DNA of 57,319 bases, taken from positions 1 to 57,319 of the forward strand of contig JALHNH010000042.1 in assembly GCA_022843625.1 (NCBI GenBank), written 5' to 3'. The DNA comes from Bryobacter sp. Its GTDB lineage: Bacteria > Acidobacteriota > Terriglobia > Bryobacterales > Bryobacteraceae. Below are positions 42,214 through 51,546 of the stretch, one piece after another (the first letter of the stretch is position 1; the number at the start of each line of letters is the position of its first letter). The position numbers and the translations under genes were made by a program. A model generated the notes under the pieces. The model was not told the origin of the DNA. It saw only the letters and a program-made list of their open reading frames with translations, and searched no databases.

Positions 42214-43364
42214 AGGTGATCTACACCGCCGCTCATGCCGGTGCGGCACAGAATGTGCCCATTGGTGGCGGTGGTGCGATTGCCCGAATGCTCAGCGAGG
42301 AATGGACTCGAACCCGGCCTTTCGACCTTGAGGTCTTCCGTCCTGAAGAGCGCGCTGAGGATATCGTTCGGTACACGCAAAGCGAATACACGCGCTTCTG
42401 CTTTCGCTTCAGGCGATACTCGACAAATCGAATTCTGCGCGAGGATCCTGCAAATTGTGTGGTGCTGGCAAATGACATCAGTGAAGGCCCCGACTTCGAA
42501 GTTCTCGCACGCCACGGCTACCGGGTCTACACAATCTGGCATGTGGATGTGCTGGCTTTTGTGATGCGCATGTATGGACACGGCTGGATTAAACCCGCAA
42601 CCGCCGCGCGTTGGATGCGCCCGCTTGAGCGATGGCTGCCTGGCCCGCTCGGGCTTGTCTTTGACAACCAGCACAAATGCGTTCGCTACAGCACTGGCCA
42701 TTTTGTGATGACCGATTCAATGAAGCAGACAATCCTGGCCTGCTACCCGGACACCAGCCCGTCCAAGATTCATGTCACTCCCTGGGGAGCTTCTCCTGTT
42801 GAGGGTGTTGGCGTTAAGGGGCTGCCCAGTATTCTTACCCTGAGCCGCATCTCGCCAGAAAAAGGCCAGCATCGCTTACTCAACGCACTCAAAGGCTACA
42901 AGGGCAAGGCAAGGGTGGTGATTGCTGGAGAGGCTGCGTTTATGGGAGGAGAAGCCTATCTTGCCAAGCTACAACGAATAGCGAAGGGCCTGCAAAACCT
43001 GGACGTGAGTTTTACCGGCCACCTCAGCGGACAGGCCAAACTGGATGCTTTTGCCAGCGCAGAGCTATATGTCTTTCCTTCGCTCTCTGAGAGCTATGGC
43101 CTCACTCTACTCGAAGCGCTGTCGCACGGTGTGCCTGTGATTGCCTGGGATCATGACGGTGCCAGGGCAATTGTTCAGCCTGATTTCGGACTGCTTGTGA
43201 GCAGTGAGCAGGAACTCCTGGCTGCCATTGAAACGTTGCTTGGAGACCCGGAGCGCCGCGAGCGGATGGGAGAAGCAGGCAGGGCCTATGCAGCCGCCCG
43301 GCCGTTCTCAAAAGCTGCCGGGCAGCTTGCTAGCGTCCTGCTTTCAGCTGCCACTCCTCGTTGA
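42210..43364 (+). CDS. GT4-family glycosyltransferase
   Basis: 384 aa, GT-B fold. The N-terminal acceptor domain has a Gly-rich loop (NVPIGGGGAIARML). The C-terminal donor domain shows LTLSRISPEKGQHRLLNAL, VVIAGEAAFMGGEAY and the E-x7-E motif in FPSLSESYGLTLLEALSHGVPVIAWDHDG, which binds the nucleotide sugar with retention of configuration. No signal or membrane segment. It probably acts on an envelope glycan, with a mannose donor suggested by the manA neighbour. Its last 35 bp overlap the convergent hydrolase gene. Confidence 0.88.
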   Translation: MKVIYTAAHAGAAQNVPIGGGGAIARMLSEEWTRTRPFDLEVFRPEERAEDIVRYTQSEYTRFCFRFRRYSTNRILREDPANCVVLANDISEGPDFEVLARHGYRVYTIWHVDVLAFVMRMYGHGWIKPATAARWMRPLERWLPGPLGLVFDNQHKCVRYSTGHFVMTDSMKQTILACYPDTSPSKIHVTPWGASPVEGVGVKGLPSILTLSRISPEKGQHRLLNALKGYKGKARVVIAGEAAFMGGEAYLAKLQRIAKGLQNLDVSFTGHLSGQAKLDAFASAELYVFPSLSESYGLTLLEALSHGVPVIAWDHDGARAIVQPDFGLLVSSEQELLAAIETLLGDPERRERMGEAGRAYAAARPFSKAAGQLASVLLSAATPR

Positions 43365-45282
43365 AGAAATCTGCCCACAGGATCTTGCCCGGGCGCACAG
43401 GGCCGGGTGCCTCGTCCAGGCCTACAAGAGCGGCATCCGGTAAACGCGGAGTTTGCTGCGAGTTAGTAGCATTAGAATCTTCGCGCATCGTGTGCCCGCT
43501 GTTGAGCACAATGTAGCGCTTGGGGTTCAACGGATTCGGGTAAACCATTACAGGCATGCATTGAGCCGCATCGCAGGCGGTCTTGCCAATGGCGAGCCGC
43601 GAAGCATTCCACTCCAGCGGTAACTTGCCGAGGATCCTTGCGATGATGCTGTTGCTCTTGGGGTCGCCCCAAAGCACCAGATTGGACGAGGCGATATCAG
43701 CATCGGTGATCTCGCTGTCCTTCTTCACACGGGCATCGCCGCGAAAGAGCGCGCGCCAGGTGCGAATGGCTCGTTCGCTCTCTGCCTTTACCCAGCTTCC
43801 ACCCGCACTGTGCATCGCTTCACCCGAGGGCAACACCATCACGAAACTCGAAAGGAAAGCATCGTCAATCGGGCCTTGCAGCCCGGGGCTTTTGTGCAGC
43901 CCGCCGGTGCTGCTGGAAAGCTGCCAGCTGCCCTTCACCTTTGAAAAGCTGCCCCGCAAGCTTCGATCGGTAAGCGGCTGAATTGCAGCGGCGCGCTGTC
44001 CGTCGATTCGAACAGTGGGGTTGCGATCCAGCGAATGCCGCCAGCCGCCTGCACCAAAGTCGATGCTGAAAGCAGAGACATTGGCTGTGTCGATATGGAT
44101 GTCGCCGTTGTCCTGAATCTGTGCGTTGATGCGAGCTTTCTCCCAATGTTCGTCAAGCCCATCCAACACGATCCAGCGCATGCGGTTGTAGCGAAGAGTG
44201 TAGGTGGTGAAGCGAATGCTCGAGGGATAGGCATCGCGACCGGTCTTGGCAATCGCAGCAAGACGGGCTTCGATTTCGGGCTTGGAGTCGGGATGATACT
44301 TGTGTTCCGTCTTGGGACCGATTACGTGTGCGAGCGAAAGGCCCTCTTTAGTCAGATAACGGCCCATGATCTGGGCGGCCTGAATCTGTTTGTCGATCTC
44401 GCCGGAATAGGCAACCAGCGGAAGGTTGTAAAAGTTGGCCGCGTATTCTGTAGCGTCATACCAGCGCCAGAGCTTCTGCTCGTACCAGGGGCGCACATCG
44501 CCTTTCTTTTCGAGGTTCTGATATTCCTTTGTCTCGGCAAAGCCTGCGCCCGGGGCGGCGCCGGCAAACTGGTCTGCGTAGTGTGCGGCGATGTGCCAGG
44601 TAGAGGCCCCACCCATCGAGAAGCCGCGCACAAAGATGCGATCGGTATCGATACGGTAATGCTTCTTTGCGGCTTCCAGGCCTTCCAATACATCTACTTC
44701 ACCGGCAAACTTGGTGGCGTTGCAGTAGCGGCCATAGACATGAAGCATGATTGCATCGGGAGGGGCGAACTCGCCAGGCCTGGTCATGCGATCCGTCAGA
44801 AAATTCACTTCACTTCGAACATCACTGCGCCCGGCAAACCAGGTATCGAGGCGCCAGGGTTTGGCATCGGTAGCCCGCCAGCCTGCGGGAATTACGAGCC
44901 CATAGGGCTGCACGCTGCCATCGATCCTTGAGACATAACCTCGTACGATCAAACCAGTGTCTGTCGTCCACGGTGACTGGCCATTGGCCAACTGGCGGGC
45001 CCGCAGCAAACCTTCGTCGAGCAGGCGTAAAGCCTTGGTGCCCTCATCGGCTTTGAAGAATTCGTTGTAGGTGAGGGCATAGCGCACGGCCTCACGAAAG
45101 ATCAGCACATCGGGCAGCAGAGGATGCTTCGTGATGGGCTCAATGTTCTGGTTGAGTTCTTTAAGTTTCGCCTCAAGCTTTTCTTTCACTTCTGGAGGAA
45201 TGGCAACGCCTGGAGGCGGCAGAGGCTTGGGGCCCTGTGCAATGGCAATCGACGCAACAGCGAGTAGGCAGAGAGGTCTCAT
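43330..45282 (-). CDS. Secreted alpha/beta hydrolase (prolyl-oligopeptidase/esterase-like)
   Basis: 650 aa with a signal peptide (MRPLCLLAVASIAIAQG). Catalytic triad candidates are Ser222 in RGFSMGGAST, Asp297 in YSGEIDKQ and His327 or His330 in GPKTEHKYHPDS. The first about 110 residues are helical, and about 380-650 form a further beta-rich domain ending in NSGHTMRED. Such hydrolases include PHB-depolymerase-like and feruloyl-esterase-like enzymes; the substrate is unknown. It overlaps the upstream phosphoesterase gene by 4 bp, so both are expressed together. Confidence 0.8.
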   Translation of the reverse strand: MRPLCLLAVASIAIAQGPKPLPPPGVAIPPEVKEKLEAKLKELNQNIEPITKHPLLPDVLIFREAVRYALTYNEFFKADEGTKALRLLDEGLLRARQLANGQSPWTTDTGLIVRGYVSRIDGSVQPYGLVIPAGWRATDAKPWRLDTWFAGRSDVRSEVNFLTDRMTRPGEFAPPDAIMLHVYGRYCNATKFAGEVDVLEGLEAAKKHYRIDTDRIFVRGFSMGGASTWHIAAHYADQFAGAAPGAGFAETKEYQNLEKKGDVRPWYEQKLWRWYDATEYAANFYNLPLVAYSGEIDKQIQAAQIMGRYLTKEGLSLAHVIGPKTEHKYHPDSKPEIEARLAAIAKTGRDAYPSSIRFTTYTLRYNRMRWIVLDGLDEHWEKARINAQIQDNGDIHIDTANVSAFSIDFGAGGWRHSLDRNPTVRIDGQRAAAIQPLTDRSLRGSFSKVKGSWQLSSSTGGLHKSPGLQGPIDDAFLSSFVMVLPSGEAMHSAGGSWVKAESERAIRTWRALFRGDARVKKDSEITDADIASSNLVLWGDPKSNSIIARILGKLPLEWNASRLAIGKTACDAAQCMPVMVYPNPLNPKRYIVLNSGHTMREDSNATNSQQTPRLPDAALVGLDEAPGPVRPGKILWADFFNEEWQLKAGR

Positions 45283-47960
45283 GGTTTCTTCTTTTCGTGT
45301 TCTTGCCGCAGGTAGAAGGGGTCATCCATGCGGGGTCCGGGGATGGGGTCGCGAGGCTCTTTGGCGCGCGCGGGGTCGAAGATTTCGGGGTTGGCCGGCT
45401 TCAACTGAAAGGGAGTCATGTCAGGGCTCAACGCAAAGCAGTCAGACAGATCCTGAGCAGCATGATCGTAGAGGTTGAGTGAGGGGATTTGCAAGAGCCG
45501 GAAGACAGTCTTGAGTAGACCAGGGAAGCTGCTATTCACCCGGGATACGTAGTTTTGCTTGATGTAAGGCCCAATCGCCATAAAGACTGTACGGTGTGAA
45601 TCGATATGGTCGACGCCGCCTTGCGAATCGTCTTCAGTAACAAAGATCGACATATTTTCCCAGTATTTGGTGTGTGACAGAAAGTCGACGATGCGGCCCA
45701 GTGCGTAGTCGTTGTCGGCCATGTAGCTGGCCGGCACAGGGTATCCGTCTTCGCGCCGCGGCTTGGCGCCGTGGTCGTTCGGCAGATGAATGAAGATCAA
45801 CCGGGGAAGCGTTTCGTTGCCATCGACGAAGCGCTGCTTCACATCCTTGATGAACTGGTCGGCACGGAACTGATCGGGGATGTTGGTGTTGTAGTTGGGA
45901 TAGTCGCGTGCTGTGTTGCGATAGAGCGCGTCTGGCATCGGGATGTTTGTTAGATATCTTGCACCGGTAGGCTTGAGGCCCGTGCCTTCGTCAGCGCCAG
46001 CCAGCTCAAAGCCTTCGCCATAGTTGCGGAAGCTGATCTTGTTGCGCTCAAGGTGTTGCCAGAGGGCACCGCCTTCCAGTTGTTCTTCAGGATGGACGCT
46101 TGAATTGCTTCCTGGAAAAAGCAGGCGGCCCGGGGCCGTTGCCGATAAACGAAAGTCCTTTTGGCCGCCGTAGCTGGCCATCAGCGTAGATTCTGTGAAA
46201 GCATTCGGGTAGCTACCTACAATCCAGTGATGACCATCGACACTCACTTCACTATCGGCATAGAAGTTGTCGCTGATCGAGAAGCGCTGGGCAAGGGCAA
46301 TATGATTTGGGCTGATCACCTGACCCTTGGCGCTGATGCGGGGCTTGAGTGCATTGCGTTCCGCCTGTACAATCGCAAAACGGCCAAAACGAGCCAGCAG
46401 CCAGGCACCGCGAATGTCTCCATTGCCTGCTTTTTCCAAATCGCCGAAGACTTCATCGAAGGTGCGGTTTTCCTTGACGATGATAACCACATGCTTCACA
46501 CCAGCCGGAAGAGGCCCGGGCGCATCGGCGCTCTCGATGAAGCCATTGTTCTTGTAGACAGTCTGCGTCATGCTGGCGAGCTCAGCGTCAGACGGCAGGT
46601 CGAAGATCTGCACTGCGCCGCGCCGCAATTCCGCCTGGAAGCTACGCTCGAAGGCTACCGTGCTGGTGGCGTTGGGGCCGGTGCCAAAGCCTTTGGCGGC
46701 CACCGCATAAACTTTGTTGCCACTGAGCGTAAGGTCTGTCGGGAACCAGGCACTGGGGATATGGCCCACGACTCGACGAGCTTGTGGGTCGATCACTCCA
46801 ATCGCATTGATGCCAGCCTCAGCCACCAGCAAGCGCCGCGTGGGCTCATGCCAGGTGAGGCCGATCGGCAGAACCCCGCGGAGTGATTCCAGCTTGGGAA
46901 TGCGAATGTTGATGTCTTCAATGCGTTCCAGTTTGCGAGCGTCGATGACTGTGATGGAATCGTTGTGACCATTAGCGACGAAGATGCGGTCCGGCGTAGC
47001 GACAACGCCACTCGGTGAGCTTCCACCCAGGCTCTGTGCCCCAAATGGCAAGCCTGTACGGATGAACTTGATCAGTTTGGCTTGCCCCGCAGTCGCCACA
47101 TCAACGACAGCGAGTGAATTCGAATCTTCGCGGTTGGGGTCTCCCAGTGGCGCTACTTTCACTTTGCCCTCGCCAGTTTCACGCTCCACTCCTTCTGCAG
47201 ATTCCTTCGAAGGGAAGCCGAATGCCGGAAACGGGATGCCCGTCTCGATGGGCCGCTTGGGGTCTGCCCCCGGCAAAGACTTGTACTCGAACATTCCCAG
47301 GTTGGTCACATAAAGACGACGCTGGTCTGGAGAGAGTGCGATAGCGAAAGGCAGGCGGCCCACTTTCACACTCTGCAGCAAGCGGCGCTTGGAAGTGTCG
47401 AAGATGGCTACGCGAAAGTTTGCCTGGTCAACGACATAGAGCAGGTGCCGCTTGGCGTCAAAAGCCAGATCGGCGCTGTAGCTGTCGCGAAATTCGCCCT
47501 GGTTGAGTTCCAGCTTGAACTGAGTCTTGCCATTGTCGGCATCGAGGCGGCGCACCACGCCCGAATTGCCTTCTGAGACAAAAAGGCCAGTATCGCCTTC
47601 AAAAGCCATACCCTGAAAAACGCTGTGAAAGCCTTCTTCTTCCGGCTCTTCATCCGGCTCGACGCGCACCTTCTTGCCGCGAATGGTTCGTGTTCGCCAG
47701 AACTGGCCATCGCGCTTGACCACCGTAAGTGAGTAGCGGTTCGGCCCACCATCGGCTGAGACGATCATGTCGGCTTTGGCGTTGACGGCGATGCCAAACG
47801 GACCGGGCCCGGTGAGGTGAGTCTGCCCGTAAGGGGTGACGAATCTCCCCCCCGGCAGAATCGTTTGCGCACCCGGCCGGCGAGCCGCAGTTTCCGTTCC
47901 CGCGGGGGTCTTAAAGTCTGCGGCTTGCAGCAAAGCGAGACATAAAAAACAAAGAGACAT
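45279..47960 (-). CDS. Secreted YncE-like beta-propeller fused to alkaline phosphatase-superfamily phosphoesterase
   Basis: 893 aa with the start at 47960 (MSLCFLCLALLQAADFKTPAGTETA), supported by a -10-like TAGAGT 7 nt upstream. Residues about 30-460 form a YVTN/YncE propeller (GVVRRLDADNGKTQFKLEL, LYVVDQANFRVAIFDTSKRRLL, ALSPDQRRLYVTNLGMFEY, VVATPDRIFVANGHNDSITVIDARKLERI, GVIDPQARRVVGHIPSAWFPTDLTLSGNKVYAVAAKGFG). Residues about 500-870 are a PF04185-like phosphoesterase (VKHVVIIVKENRTFDEVFGD, FYADSEVSVDGHHWIVGSY, FIHLPNDHGA, FVTEDDSQGGVDHIDSHRTVF). It may hydrolyse phosphate esters in the periplasm. Confidence 0.87.
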   Translation of the reverse strand: MSLCFLCLALLQAADFKTPAGTETAARRPGAQTILPGGRFVTPYGQTHLTGPGPFGIAVNAKADMIVSADGGPNRYSLTVVKRDGQFWRTRTIRGKKVRVEPDEEPEEEGFHSVFQGMAFEGDTGLFVSEGNSGVVRRLDADNGKTQFKLELNQGEFRDSYSADLAFDAKRHLLYVVDQANFRVAIFDTSKRRLLQSVKVGRLPFAIALSPDQRRLYVTNLGMFEYKSLPGADPKRPIETGIPFPAFGFPSKESAEGVERETGEGKVKVAPLGDPNREDSNSLAVVDVATAGQAKLIKFIRTGLPFGAQSLGGSSPSGVVATPDRIFVANGHNDSITVIDARKLERIEDINIRIPKLESLRGVLPIGLTWHEPTRRLLVAEAGINAIGVIDPQARRVVGHIPSAWFPTDLTLSGNKVYAVAAKGFGTGPNATSTVAFERSFQAELRRGAVQIFDLPSDAELASMTQTVYKNNGFIESADAPGPLPAGVKHVVIIVKENRTFDEVFGDLEKAGNGDIRGAWLLARFGRFAIVQAERNALKPRISAKGQVISPNHIALAQRFSISDNFYADSEVSVDGHHWIVGSYPNAFTESTLMASYGGQKDFRLSATAPGRLLFPGSNSSVHPEEQLEGGALWQHLERNKISFRNYGEGFELAGADEGTGLKPTGARYLTNIPMPDALYRNTARDYPNYNTNIPDQFRADQFIKDVKQRFVDGNETLPRLIFIHLPNDHGAKPRREDGYPVPASYMADNDYALGRIVDFLSHTKYWENMSIFVTEDDSQGGVDHIDSHRTVFMAIGPYIKQNYVSRVNSSFPGLLKTVFRLLQIPSLNLYDHAAQDLSDCFALSPDMTPFQLKPANPEIFDPARAKEPRDPIPGPRMDDPFYLRQEHEKKKP

Positions 47961-47967
47961 CAAAGGT

Positions 47968-47973
47968 ACTCTA
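47968..47973 (-). promoter_or_regulatory. -10 element TAGAGT, leaderless-type, for the gene starting at 47960
   Basis: On the minus strand TAGAGT ends 7 nt before the ATG at 47960. No Shine-Dalgarno sequence. Confidence 0.4.
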
Positions 47974-47997
47974 ACTAGTAGCCAGCCTGCGGCGCAA

Positions 47998-48765
47998 ATG
48001 GAAAGCATAATCAACCGTCGCGACTTTCTGGAAATTTGGGGAGGAACCGGAACTTTGATCGGAATAGATTCTCGTTATGAGTCGGGGCCTTTGTTCGTCC
48101 TGCATCAATTTTTACTCGAAAATGGCCAACAATTGGGACGATTGCACACATATCTGAAAGACGCACTCCTGCCCGCATTGGCAAGAGAAGCCGGCGGAGC
48201 CCAAATTGTTCTTGAGGCAACCGTTGCAGCACATCAGCCGCAAGTGATTTTTCTGCAGGAGTTTCGCGATGTCGCAGCCTGGCGGGAGACCGGCCTGAAG
48301 CTCAAACAGGACGTTACACTCCTCGAGGCCAATTCGACGTGGGACCGGCAAGGACCCTATCTGTCGCATTCGCTAAGTTTGCTTGCCGCGACAGACTACT
48401 GCCCGCCAATAGTCGCAAGTTCAGAGACCCCTCGTATCTTTGAGATGCGAGTCTATCAGGCACCGAGTGAGTGGCAGATGAACGGAGTGCACGAGCGCTT
48501 TGCCGGCCCGGAGATTCCGGTCTTTCACAAATGCGGCATTCACCCGATCCTTTATGCCAGCACGATTGCCGGGCCACAGATGCCCAACCTCACCTATCTG
48601 ACCCCCTTCGACAGTTTGGCCGCACGTGAGGCCGCCTGGACTCGTTTTCAGGCGGACCCGGAATGGCACCGCGTGCGGCAGGAATCCATCGACAACCACG
48701 GCTATACGCCGCGAATCATCACAATCTCTCTGTTTAAGGCTGCGGCGTACTCACCGGTGAAGTAA
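47998..48765 (+). CDS. NIPSNAP-like protein with Tat-type N terminus
   Basis: 255 aa with start at 47998 (MESIINRRDFLEIWGGTGTLIG), since the frame upstream is antisense to the phosphoesterase. NRRDFLE matches a Tat motif, although the hydrophobic stretch is short. Two ferredoxin-like NIPSNAP repeats are visible: the first about 35-120 (FVLHQFLLENGQQLGRLHTYLKDALLPALAREAGGAQIV), the second about 140-250 (PRIFEMRVYQAPSEWQMNGVHERFAGPEIPVFHKCGIHPILYASTIAGPQMPNLTYLTPFDSLAAREAAWTRFQADPEW). The function of the family is not established. The 3' end overlaps the convergent TolC gene by 32 bp. Confidence 0.78.
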   Translation: MESIINRRDFLEIWGGTGTLIGIDSRYESGPLFVLHQFLLENGQQLGRLHTYLKDALLPALAREAGGAQIVLEATVAAHQPQVIFLQEFRDVAAWRETGLKLKQDVTLLEANSTWDRQGPYLSHSLSLLAATDYCPPIVASSETPRIFEMRVYQAPSEWQMNGVHERFAGPEIPVFHKCGIHPILYASTIAGPQMPNLTYLTPFDSLAAREAAWTRFQADPEWHRVRQESIDNHGYTPRIITISLFKAAAYSPVK

Positions 48766-50236
48766 AGGCTGGCGTTGAGCCCGGAATCAGCGCCTTTGCG
48801 ATTGCGAGCTCATAAGCGGCGTAGGCGCGGAAGTAGTCGGCGAGGGCATTGGCTTCGCGGATCGCAGATTCGGCCGTAGCCTGTTCGCGCTGGTTCAGCA
48901 CAAAGAGCGTGCTGTCGCCCAGCTCAAAGCGGAGCCGCTCGGCATCTTCCACCTTTCTCGTGATATCCAGTTCTTCAGAAACTACTCTTGACCGCTCAAA
49001 GGCAGCCTTGACAGCCGAAGCTGCATCTCGAACGTCGGCCGTCACCTGATCGCGCTGGAAGCGTTCCCGCTGCTCGATCTGGCCGAGCCTAGCCTCTGCG
49101 TTCTGGAGGCGACTGGTGGCCTGTCGCCGTTGCAAGGGAAGGTCAAAAATCAGGCCAACCCGCAAGTCATTCGGGCCGCGCTTGACGCTGCCATCGCCCG
49201 CTTCACGGTAGTACTCGGCAAAGAGGTCGATATTGGGCTTACGCTGATTTTCAGCCAGCCTCTTGTCGATGTTGACCTGGTTGCGCTGAAAGAGGAAGCG
49301 CAGCACTTCCGGCCGACGGCTGAGTGCGGCGTTCATGTCATCGAGCATCTGGGCTTCAGAAATGGCGGCAGGATCGGGGAATCCGGGGATCAGTTTTTCC
49401 GGCTCAGCTACCAGTGGCTGGCCGTTGTCGTCACGAAGGAAGAGACTCAATTCGATGGAAGCGTTTTCAAGGCTTCGGCGGGCTTCAACGACATTGTTCT
49501 GCCGCTGCAGCACAATGCGCTGGTTGTCGAGCTGTTCAAACTGCGGCAGGGCACCTATGCGGACAGCCTCGGCCAAAATGACATCGCGACCGAGAGCCAC
49601 ATCGAGGAGCGTATTGGCGATCAGTAGGCGCCGCCCCGCAGCAACCCAATCCCAGTAGCGGCGAGTTGCCGTCTGCAGGATGGTGAGCCGCTGCTGATCG
49701 ATGGATAGATCGGCGAGGCGAAGCCCAATGCGGGCCTTGCCCAGATCGGCACGGCGACCGTCAATCTCCCGGTCACGCGCCAGCGGGACCCTTATGCCCG
49801 CCCGGTATTGTCCCGCCTCGTTGGTGACAGCCTTGCCGTCATAGTCGGGATAACGGCCATGGCTGATTCCGTATCCGCTATAGAGGGTCGATCCCCACAC
49901 CTGGGTGGGCTGCTCGAGTGAGATCTCGAAGCGCTCGTTTTGATAGAAGCCGAAGTTCTGGGTATCAAAACGGCTTCGCAGTGAGAGGTCGAAGCGGCCT
50001 TCCTGATTGAGCAGGTCGGCCTGAGCCAGCGGTCTTTCAAGCAAGGCTGCCCGCAGGGGCGGAAAGTTCTTATTTACCGTGGCTAGCAGCTGTTCCAGCG
50101 TGAGCATAGCCGGCACGATCTGCGCCTTGCTGGTGGAGAGGCGGTTGGAAAGCGGTTTGGGTGCCGGAAGTCGAAACTGCTGCTGCGCCTCAAGCATGAG
50201 GGTTGAGATCAGTAGCGCGGCACAAAGCGGTTTCAC
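48734..50236 (-). CDS. TolC-family outer-membrane channel of the second exporter
   Basis: 500 aa with a signal peptide (MKPLCAALLISTLMLEAQQQ). It has the OEP pattern of two repeats with long helices; RFDTQNFGFYQNERFEISLEQPTQVWGSTLYSGYGISHGRYPDYDGK lies in the first beta region, LRVGLIFDLPLQRRQATSRLQNAEARLGQIEQRERFQRDQVTADVRDA in the second helical repeat, and ELGDSTLFVLNQREQATAESAIREANALADYFRAYAAYELAIA near the end. It differs from the first TolC in the window. Its start overlaps the HlyD stop by 4 bp. Confidence 0.88.
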   Translation of the reverse strand: MKPLCAALLISTLMLEAQQQFRLPAPKPLSNRLSTSKAQIVPAMLTLEQLLATVNKNFPPLRAALLERPLAQADLLNQEGRFDLSLRSRFDTQNFGFYQNERFEISLEQPTQVWGSTLYSGYGISHGRYPDYDGKAVTNEAGQYRAGIRVPLARDREIDGRRADLGKARIGLRLADLSIDQQRLTILQTATRRYWDWVAAGRRLLIANTLLDVALGRDVILAEAVRIGALPQFEQLDNQRIVLQRQNNVVEARRSLENASIELSLFLRDDNGQPLVAEPEKLIPGFPDPAAISEAQMLDDMNAALSRRPEVLRFLFQRNQVNIDKRLAENQRKPNIDLFAEYYREAGDGSVKRGPNDLRVGLIFDLPLQRRQATSRLQNAEARLGQIEQRERFQRDQVTADVRDAASAVKAAFERSRVVSEELDITRKVEDAERLRFELGDSTLFVLNQREQATAESAIREANALADYFRAYAAYELAIAKALIPGSTPAFTSPVSTPQP

Positions 50237-51546
50237 TTCTTCTTGCCGCCTTCCTTGCCGCCTGTTTCCATTTGCGGATTAACGGTGGGCGGGAAGCCAT
50301 TGAATTGCCGCCAGAGTTCGTAACCGAGGCTGACCTGATTCAGAAGCACCCAGCCATTGGTGCGTACTCCTTGCCGGAGATAGCGTGTTGATGGCCAGGG
50401 TTCACTCTTTGGGTCTGGCTCGACCAGGATGCGGAATTTGCCTTGACCATTGTCGGTAGAGTCAACAAGCATGACGCGGCCTCCAAAAGTTCCGACAGCG
50501 ACCGAGGGCCAACCCGTGAACTGGATGGCTGGCCAGCCTTCAAACTGCAGTCGCACCGGATCGCCGGCGTGGATGAGCGGGACGTCGTTGCCATCCATGT
50601 ATAGTTCAACGACCAGATTGACAGTTTCAGGCACAAAGGATGCAATTGAGTCTCCTGCCTTGAGAAGCTCTCCACCAGGTTGGGAGAGCAGCCGAAGAAC
50701 TGTTCCGTTGCGTGGGGCCCTCACCGTCTGAGTTTGCTGCCTGGATACACGCACCTCGACACGCTGCATCTCAGCCGCAGAGTTGGCTACATCGGACTTG
50801 CCTGCGGCTAGCGTCGCATTGGCTGTAGCAATTGAGTTCTGAAAATCGGTTTCAATCTTCTGGTAGTCTGCATCGCGAGCCAGCTTCTCATTGATCGAGG
50901 CCTGCAGGCTGGCCTTGGCGCGATCCACATCGGCCTCGGAGCTGGCGTTGGCCTGGATCTGCTGTTCATACTGGCGTTGTGAAAATAAGCCACTCGCGAG
51001 ACCGATCTTTACGCGATCGAGATTCAGTTTATTGGCGGTAAAGACTGCTTCAGCAGAGATAAGAGAATTCTGGGCAGCCTTGATGTTATCTTCGGCAACC
51101 TTGATGCGGCTGCGGGCACTTTCAAGCGCGTTTCGGCGCGACAGCTCGATTTGATGCAGGGCTACTTCCTGCGCAGTTACTCGGCTCTTGGCCTGATCTA
51201 CGCGCATCGCGATCAGGTTGCGCTCTTCTTTCAGACGCTCAAGGATGAGCGGATCGTTGTCGGCTACTTCGGCGATCAGATCACCAGCTTTTACTTTGGT
51301 TCCTTCAATGACATAGTACTTGGTGACACGACCTTCGACGGCTGTATCGATGGTCTGTTGACGTTCAAAGGGGGTGGTACCGACAACGGTGCCAACACCG
51401 GATACGTTTTGTACCCAGGGGGCAAAGATCAAGGCTGGTACGCCGATGATGAAGACACCCATGAGGCTCCAGGCCAACAGTCTCGCCCCGCCGGAGGTAC
51501 CCACTTTGGACAAGGCTGAAAGTTGAAAATCGATGTCGGGTTTCAT
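50233..51546 (-). CDS. HlyD-family membrane fusion protein of the second exporter
   Basis: 437 aa. One membrane helix near the N terminus (LLAWSLMGVFIIGVPALIFAPWVQNV, about 23-48), lipoyl half one (VEGRVTKYYVIEGTKVKAGDLIAEVADNDP), a coiled-coil hairpin about residues 105-275, lipoyl half two (RAPRNGTVLRLLSQPGGELLKAGDSIASFVPETVNLVVELYMDGNDVPLIHAGDPVRLQFEGWPAI), and a C-terminal Lys/Gly-rich tail (ETGGKEGGKKK). This is the type I secretion adaptor layout. It overlaps the ABC gene by 4 bp. Confidence 0.9.
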   Translation of the reverse strand: MKPDIDFQLSALSKVGTSGGARLLAWSLMGVFIIGVPALIFAPWVQNVSGVGTVVGTTPFERQQTIDTAVEGRVTKYYVIEGTKVKAGDLIAEVADNDPLILERLKEERNLIAMRVDQAKSRVTAQEVALHQIELSRRNALESARSRIKVAEDNIKAAQNSLISAEAVFTANKLNLDRVKIGLASGLFSQRQYEQQIQANASSEADVDRAKASLQASINEKLARDADYQKIETDFQNSIATANATLAAGKSDVANSAAEMQRVEVRVSRQQTQTVRAPRNGTVLRLLSQPGGELLKAGDSIASFVPETVNLVVELYMDGNDVPLIHAGDPVRLQFEGWPAIQFTGWPSVAVGTFGGRVMLVDSTDNGQGKFRILVEPDPKSEPWPSTRYLRQGVRTNGWVLLNQVSLGYELWRQFNGFPPTVNPQMETGGKEGGKKK

